NCBI RefSeq assembly: GCF_025399795.1
Contig: NZ_JAODTZ010000010.1
Coordinates: 62,001 to 126,000 of the forward strand
DNA from: Streptomyces rhizosphaerihabitans
GTDB taxonomy: Bacteria > Actinomycetota > Actinomycetes > Streptomycetales > Streptomycetaceae
DNA length: 64,000 nt
Direction of reading: 5' to 3'
The notes under the pieces are model-generated. The model saw nothing but the letters and a program-made list of their open reading frames with translations. It had not been told where the DNA came from and searched no databases. The translations under genes were made by a program, and so were the position numbers. Positions 60,133-64,000 of the stretch are shown here, in pieces. Position 1 is the first letter of the stretch. Each line of letters starts with the position of its first letter.

Positions 60133-61577
60133 CGCACATCGCCCCCGTCGACCGGAACTTCCAGGAATTCTTCGCGTCGTCCGCCGGCCGGAGCCGGACT
60201 GTCCCCGTGCTCGGCCCGAGCGCCCCGCCGCACCATCCGCACCGCGAGGGCGTGCTTGCAGGGCCCGCGTCCGCCCCGGTACTTCGCCCACCACAGGCAG
60301 GAGCAGCTCAGCGTTCCCGCGTCGTCGCGGACCCGCTGCACATGTCCGTCGTCGGCCGTCACCGTGCCGATGGCGCCGTCCAGGGCCACCGCACCCGCCG
60401 ACACCAGGGCGCGGGCCGACCGCAGGCGCGGATTGTGCCGCTCGACCCGCCCCGCCTCATAGGGCAGTTCGCGGTGGAAGTACGCCGCCTCCGCGGTGTC
60501 GTACCCCACGCGCCCCGAGGTGCCCAGCCGGACCAGGGCGGCCCTCACCCGCTCGGCCGGCAGGCCGGAGGCGGCGGCCAGGTCGCCCACGTCGACGCGC
60601 GGCTCCCAGGCCAGGAGCACCGCGATCAGCTCCGCGTCCTCGCCGGCCTCGTCAGTGGCGAGGGCGTCCAGAACCCCGCCCTCCCCGGAGAAGCCCCGGG
60701 AGGCGTCCGGCGACAGCGTGAGCGTGAGCCGCATGCCGGGCAGGACGGCCTCCCAGGCGCCGGCCGCGACGGCTTCACCGGTGACCGGTGGGCCGTACAC
60801 CCGCAGGGCCGTCGCATGGCGCAGCACCCGCTGGAGCGCGATCAGCCGCTCGGGGCCGGGCAGACACACCGCCCCCGGAACCGGCCGGGTCGTCGGACGC
60901 AGTCCCCGGCCTGTCGGCACCACCCACCGCGGACCTCCCGACATCCCGCGCGCGGTGCCGCGCGGCAGGGAGCGCAGGAACCGCACGGCCTCCGCCGCGG
61001 GCAGCTCGGCCCGCAGATCGAACCCGGCCGCTATCACCTGGGCCTCGGCGAATCCCCGCAGCCAGCGGTCCGGCAACGGCACCTTCTTCTCCACCACCGG
61101 TCCGTCCAGCGTGGTCACGGCCATTTCGTCGGGGCCGACCCGAAGGTGCAGCGGATCGTCCGTTCCGATGCGGGAAAGGGCCTCGCGCAGCGGGTTGTTC
61201 ACGTCGACATTCGTCGTCCCGTGCCCGATCTCGTCCCCGTCGAGGCCCGCTGTCAGGACGTCCAGACGCGCGTACACCCCGCCGCAGCCGGAGAAGGACT
61301 CGAACCGGAGCCGGTCGCCGTTGCCCGTGACCACCGGGTCCAGGGAGGCGCGCAGCTGCGGCTGGTAGTAGCGAGCCGCAGCGACATCGGCCACCGCCAG
61401 CAGTCCCGCGGCCGCCACTTGAGGCGACGTCAGAAAGCCCGCGAAGAACCGCGGATGGTCCTCGATCCCCGTGGGCGTCGCGCCCCGCGAGGTCTCAAGT
61501 CCCAGGCGCCGTCCGTCCGGTGCGGACTCCAGCGTGGAGGGTCGGGTGTAGGCCACGGCCTGCAACGATCGCGTCAT
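60129..61577 (-). CDS. SWIM zinc-finger protein
   Basis: 482 aa from the ATG at 61575-61577. The C-terminal SWIM motif CSCLWWAKYRGGRGPCKHALAV has the CxC...CxH spacing for zinc. The rest is helical and strand-rich with an early RGATPTGIEDHPRFFAGFLTSPQVAA segment. SWIM domains bind nucleic acid or protein. In several bacteria SWIM proteins occur with MoxR ATPases and vWA proteins in putative conflict or stress systems; here only the DUF6493 partner is seen. The C-terminal tail is Arg/Glu/Gly-rich. Confidence 0.85.
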   Translation of the reverse strand: MTRSLQAVAYTRPSTLESAPDGRRLGLETSRGATPTGIEDHPRFFAGFLTSPQVAAAGLLAVADVAAARYYQPQLRASLDPVVTGNGDRLRFESFSGCGGVYARLDVLTAGLDGDEIGHGTTNVDVNNPLREALSRIGTDDPLHLRVGPDEMAVTTLDGPVVEKKVPLPDRWLRGFAEAQVIAAGFDLRAELPAAEAVRFLRSLPRGTARGMSGGPRWVVPTGRGLRPTTRPVPGAVCLPGPERLIALQRVLRHATALRVYGPPVTGEAVAAGAWEAVLPGMRLTLTLSPDASRGFSGEGGVLDALATDEAGEDAELIAVLLAWEPRVDVGDLAAASGLPAERVRAALVRLGTSGRVGYDTAEAAYFHRELPYEAGRVERHNPRLRSARALVSAGAVALDGAIGTVTADDGHVQRVRDDAGTLSCSCLWWAKYRGGRGPCKHALAVRMVRRGARAEHGDSPAPAGGRREEFLEVPVDGGDVR

Positions 61578-61711
61578 GGAAAAACCGTAGAGGCGGCCAC
61601 TGACAATCCCTCTGACCTGTGACGACTTGCTCGTCAGGTGACTGGCACGGCGGGCCCGCCGTGCCGCGCGCCCAGGGACGGTCCGGTGCGCGGCAGGCGG
61701 TTCGAGTACGT

Positions 61712-63307
61712 CTACTGCCCTACGCGCCCGGGCTGGAGCACCTGGGTGAACAGCACGGTGCCGTCCTGTTCGCGGAGCCGTACCGTCAGTTCGCCGCTGT
61801 CGCCGTCGATGTCGACCTCGCCGAAGAACTGATAACCGCCGGCGGGCGAGACGTTCGAGGCGACGGGCGCCTTCACGAACACCCGCTCCGGACCGAACGT
61901 GTTGTCCAGCGCGCTCGCCGGGAAGGCGCCGGCGTTGAGCGGACCGGAGACGAACTCCCAGAACGGCTCGAAGTCGGTGAAGGCGGCCCGTGACGGCTGG
62001 TAGTGCTGCGCCGAGGTGTGGTGCACATCGGCGGTGAGCCACACCGTGCCCGTGATCCGCCGGTGCTTGACGAACCGCAGCAGCTCGGCCAGCTGCAGCT
62101 CACGTCCGAGGGGCAGGCCCGGGTCGCCCTGCGCGACCGCCTCGATGTTCGGCTGTCCTTCGGTCGTGTCCGGCACGACGAGGCCGAGCGGCATGTCCGC
62201 GGCGATCACCTTCCACACGGCGCGCGAGCGCGGCAGCTCGCGCTTCAGCCACTCGAGCTGTTCGGCGCCGAGGATGCCCTGCGGGTCCGTGGTCTGGTTG
62301 TCCGGGGAGTTGGCGTTGCGGTAGGTGCGCATGTCGAGGACGAACACGTCCAGGAGCGGCCCGTGCCGTACGACCCGGTGCACACGGCCTTCCCGGTCGC
62401 CGGGCCGCAGGGTCGAGACGGGGAAGTACTCGCTGAACGCGCGCCGGGCCCGAGCCGCCAGGACGTCGACGCTCTTCTCGGTGTAGCGCGCGTCCGTGCT
62501 CGCGATGACCTCACCCGGGTACCAGTTGTTGCGCACCTCGTGGTCGTCCCACTGGATGATGGAGGGCACCTGGGCGTTGAACCGTCTGAGGTTCTCGTCG
62601 AGCAGGTTGTAGCGGAAGTTGCCGCGGAACTCCGCCAGCGACTCGGCGACCTTGGACTTCTCCTCGGTCGTGATGTTCCGCCACGTGCTGCCGTCGGGGA
62701 GCGCGGCGGTCGCGGCGATCGGGCCGTCCGCGTAGATGTTGTCACCGCTGCACAGGAAGAAGTCGGGGTCGAGCCGGGCCATCGCGTCGTAGATGCGGTA
62801 GCCGCCGATGTCCGGGTTGATGCCCCAGCCCTGCCCGGCCAGGTCGCCCGACCACAGGAAGCGGACGCCGTCGCGCCGCCCGTGCGGAGTCGTACGGAAC
62901 GTCCCGCTCACCGGCTCGCCGGTGCGCCGGGGGTCGTCGGGGTCGGCGAGCAGGACGCGGTAGTGGATCTGTTCGCCGGAGGGCAGTCCGCGCAGCCGGG
63001 TGGTCCCCGTGAAGTCCGTGTCCGCGCCCAGCAGTGGTCCGTGCCAGCTGCGCGGGTTGCGGAACGTCCCGGTCGCCGAGGTCTCGACGATCATCCGGGC
63101 GGGGCGGTCGGAGCGGACCCACACCAGGCCGGAGTCGGCGGTCACGTCGCCGGCCTGGACGCCCCAGCCCGCCTTCGGCCGGCCGGACAGGGCGAACGCC
63201 GGCGCCGAACCGAGCGCGGTGGGCAGGGTCAGTGCCGCCGACGCGGCCAGGGAGCCGCGCAGCACGCTGCGGCGGCCGGGAAACGAGCTGGGCGGACGGT
63301 GCGACAT
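61712..63307 (-). CDS. phoD: Alkaline phosphatase D
   Basis: 531 aa from the ATG at 63305-63307 after GGAGG. The Tat signal PGRRSVLRGSLAASAALTLP ends in APAFA. A short beta domain follows (GWGVQAGDVTADSGLVWVRSD), then the PhoD metallophosphatase core: FLCSGDNIYADG, IIQWDDHEVRNNW, DMRTYRN, ADMPLGLVVPD and GTVWLTADVHHTSAQHY. It is a Ca/Fe-dependent phosphodiesterase and phosphomonoesterase secreted under phosphate starvation. A PHO box lies upstream (63372-63393), consistent with PhoP control. Confidence 0.94.
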   Translation of the reverse strand: MSHRPPSSFPGRRSVLRGSLAASAALTLPTALGSAPAFALSGRPKAGWGVQAGDVTADSGLVWVRSDRPARMIVETSATGTFRNPRSWHGPLLGADTDFTGTTRLRGLPSGEQIHYRVLLADPDDPRRTGEPVSGTFRTTPHGRRDGVRFLWSGDLAGQGWGINPDIGGYRIYDAMARLDPDFFLCSGDNIYADGPIAATAALPDGSTWRNITTEEKSKVAESLAEFRGNFRYNLLDENLRRFNAQVPSIIQWDDHEVRNNWYPGEVIASTDARYTEKSVDVLAARARRAFSEYFPVSTLRPGDREGRVHRVVRHGPLLDVFVLDMRTYRNANSPDNQTTDPQGILGAEQLEWLKRELPRSRAVWKVIAADMPLGLVVPDTTEGQPNIEAVAQGDPGLPLGRELQLAELLRFVKHRRITGTVWLTADVHHTSAQHYQPSRAAFTDFEPFWEFVSGPLNAGAFPASALDNTFGPERVFVKAPVASNVSPAGGYQFFGEVDIDGDSGELTVRLREQDGTVLFTQVLQPGRVGQ

Positions 63308-63371
63308 GGATACGCCTCCGGGGACGGATTCGGCCAGTGTGCAGTGCCACAACTACTGGTGCGCCGCAGCG

Positions 63372-63393
63372 CACACGGAAACCGCGGGTGAAC
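63372..63393 (-). promoter_or_regulatory. PHO box upstream of phoD
   Basis: Reading toward phoD: GTTCACCCGCG directly followed by GTTTCCGTGTG, two 11-nt direct-repeat units of which the first matches the Streptomyces PhoP consensus (GTTCACC-type). It lies 65-87 bp upstream of the start codon. Confidence 0.7.
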
Positions 63394-63460
63394 AACCAGC
63401 ACTGGAAAGTGCGGAATTGACGTACCGATCTCGGGGCTGGACCGGGTTGGCGGGAGCGGG

Positions 63461-63874
63461 ATGCCCGTGGGCCGGCTGCGGGCCCGCCTGGTGTCCATGG
63501 CCACCGGACTCGGCATCCCGCTGGTCGCGGTCGACCCCGCCTGCACCAGCAGGTGGGGCGCCCAGCACTTGCAGAAACCCCTCACCAGCACCATCAGGAA
63601 AACCACCCGCCACGACGCTGCCGCCGTGGCGATCGGAAGGCGCGTCCCGGGGCATCCGATCCGGCGGCGGACGGCACCGCCCCGTACCCACCAGCGTGAT
63701 GGGTACGGGCATCGGACCGTCCAGGCCCGACCGGCCACCCCGGGGCGTGAGGCGCTGTTCATCAGCGGCCTCCGGCCGCGGGCCGCCCCCGCATTCCCGG
63801 ACCACGGACACGATCCGTGCCGCCCGGACGCGGAGCGAACGCGGGCAACCTGGGGGTACCTCCCACGCCCTTAA
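63461..63874 (+). pseudogene. C-terminal remnant of a TnpB-like (IS200/IS605-type) transposase
   Basis: The frame reads ARLVSMATGLGIPLVAVDPA then CTSRWGAQHLQKPLTSTIRK and HDAAAVAIGRRVPGHPIRRR. This is the end of a RuvC-type TnpB protein as found in Streptomyces, with the last catalytic Asp in VDPACTS. The N-terminal and central parts are missing upstream, where phoD and its promoter lie. The fragment ends in degenerate Arg/Pro sequence. Confidence 0.65.
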
Positions 63875-63890
63875 GGCAGTGGGGGAGCCC
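63851..63890. repeat. Palindromic repeat element at the remnant's end
   Basis: TGGGGGTACCTCCCACGCCC followed by TTAAGGCAGTGGGGGAGCCC: an inner GGGGTACCTCCC-type palindrome plus CCCAC/GTGGG arms around CCTTAAGG. This kind of element recurs in Streptomyces genomes and here marks the end of the transposase remnant. Confidence 0.6.
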
Positions 63891-63954
63891 AACACCGTCC
63901 GGGGCGTTCGGCCGAGCACGAGTCCTGGCAACAGGACTCACTCCCGCTCAGTCC

Positions 63955-64000
63955 CTAGGAACGGTTGCCGAGGTCCATGGTGCGTTTGCGCTCGACGACC
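63955..64000 (-). CDS. C-terminal end of an unidentified protein (partial)
   Basis: The minus strand from the window edge reads VVERKRTMDLGNRS to a TAG at 63955-63957. The codon pattern is coding-like, but too little is visible to name the product. Confidence 0.4.
   Translation of the reverse strand, partial: VVERKRTMDLGNRS

Larger units (their letters stand above)
63308..63954. other. phoD upstream region and IS remnant
   Basis: 647 bp between phoD and the gene entering from the right edge. It contains the PHO box, a TnpB-type transposase fragment and a palindromic repeat; no other gene is evident. Confidence 0.6.

Overview
The window is high-GC actinomycete chromosome and is most likely from Streptomyces. 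Codon third positions are nearly all G or C and GTG/TTG starts are common. The gene families are typical of the genus: a tuf3-type second EF-Tu, a PIG-L/Mca deacetylase, an Imm21 protein, a paired Pro/Gln-rich membrane protein family, and a DUF6493-SWIM pair. I see no rRNA, tRNA, CRISPR array or complete mobile element. Most of the window is ordinary core or near-core chromosome with small local scars.

Layout. 1-7.2 kb: a lipoprotein, a Gfo/Idh oxidoreductase overlapping lnt tail to tail, a divergent SnoaL/SDR pair with a striking tandem palindrome between them, and several small proteins. 7.2-11.4 kb: uppP, then a translationally coupled Gfo/Idh-PmoA-cupin operon behind a LacI-type operator; its first gene has an apparent 1-nt frameshift just after the start. 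11.4-17.5 kb: HxlR regulator/thiolase pair, a TVP38-type membrane protein, an AlkD-like glycosylase, tuf3 and a spermidine-synthase-like protein. 17.5-20.3 kb: an arsC remnant and two tandem membrane-anchored paralogues. 20.4-28 kb: two hotdog thioesterases, a PIG-L deacetylase, a DUF1772/TetR divergent pair, a Tat-exported metallophosphatase with a LamG-like domain, and a scar fusing the 3' halves of a marR gene and an sdr gene. 28-34.9 kb: DedA, two left-handed beta-helix proteins, a DMT exporter/XRE-cupin pair, a YbaK deacylase, and a CDF metal exporter with an ArsR repressor. 34.9-38.5 kb: a phosphate unit (ppk2, a small membrane protein, and a pit transporter broken by a 1-nt frameshift) and a hydrolase. 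38.5-45.2 kb: GNAT, CoA-binding protein, epoxide-hydrolase-like enzyme, AraC, TauE, an unassigned conserved protein coupled to SixA, and YigZ. 45.2-57.3 kb: sbcD-sbcC, two Lrp regulators each divergent from a metabolic gene (rhodanese; a trans-sulfuration enzyme), Imm21, a DUF885 peptidase and an ACT-GNAT membrane protein. 57.4-64 kb: DUF6493-SWIM operon, phoD with a PHO box, and a TnpB-like transposase remnant.

Shared themes. Regulator/target pairs are mostly divergent, and several carry a clear inverted repeat in the shared promoter. Phosphate handling recurs (pit, ppk2, phoD, LamG metallophosphatase). The most unusual structural pattern is that at least six unrelated genes end inside a short tandem array. 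The repeat unit spans the stop codon and is copied, with decay, through the intergenic space (thiolase, tuf3, XRE-cupin, ppk2, CoA-binding protein, Imm21). Two otherwise intact genes carry single-base frameshifts, which could be real mutations or assembly indels.
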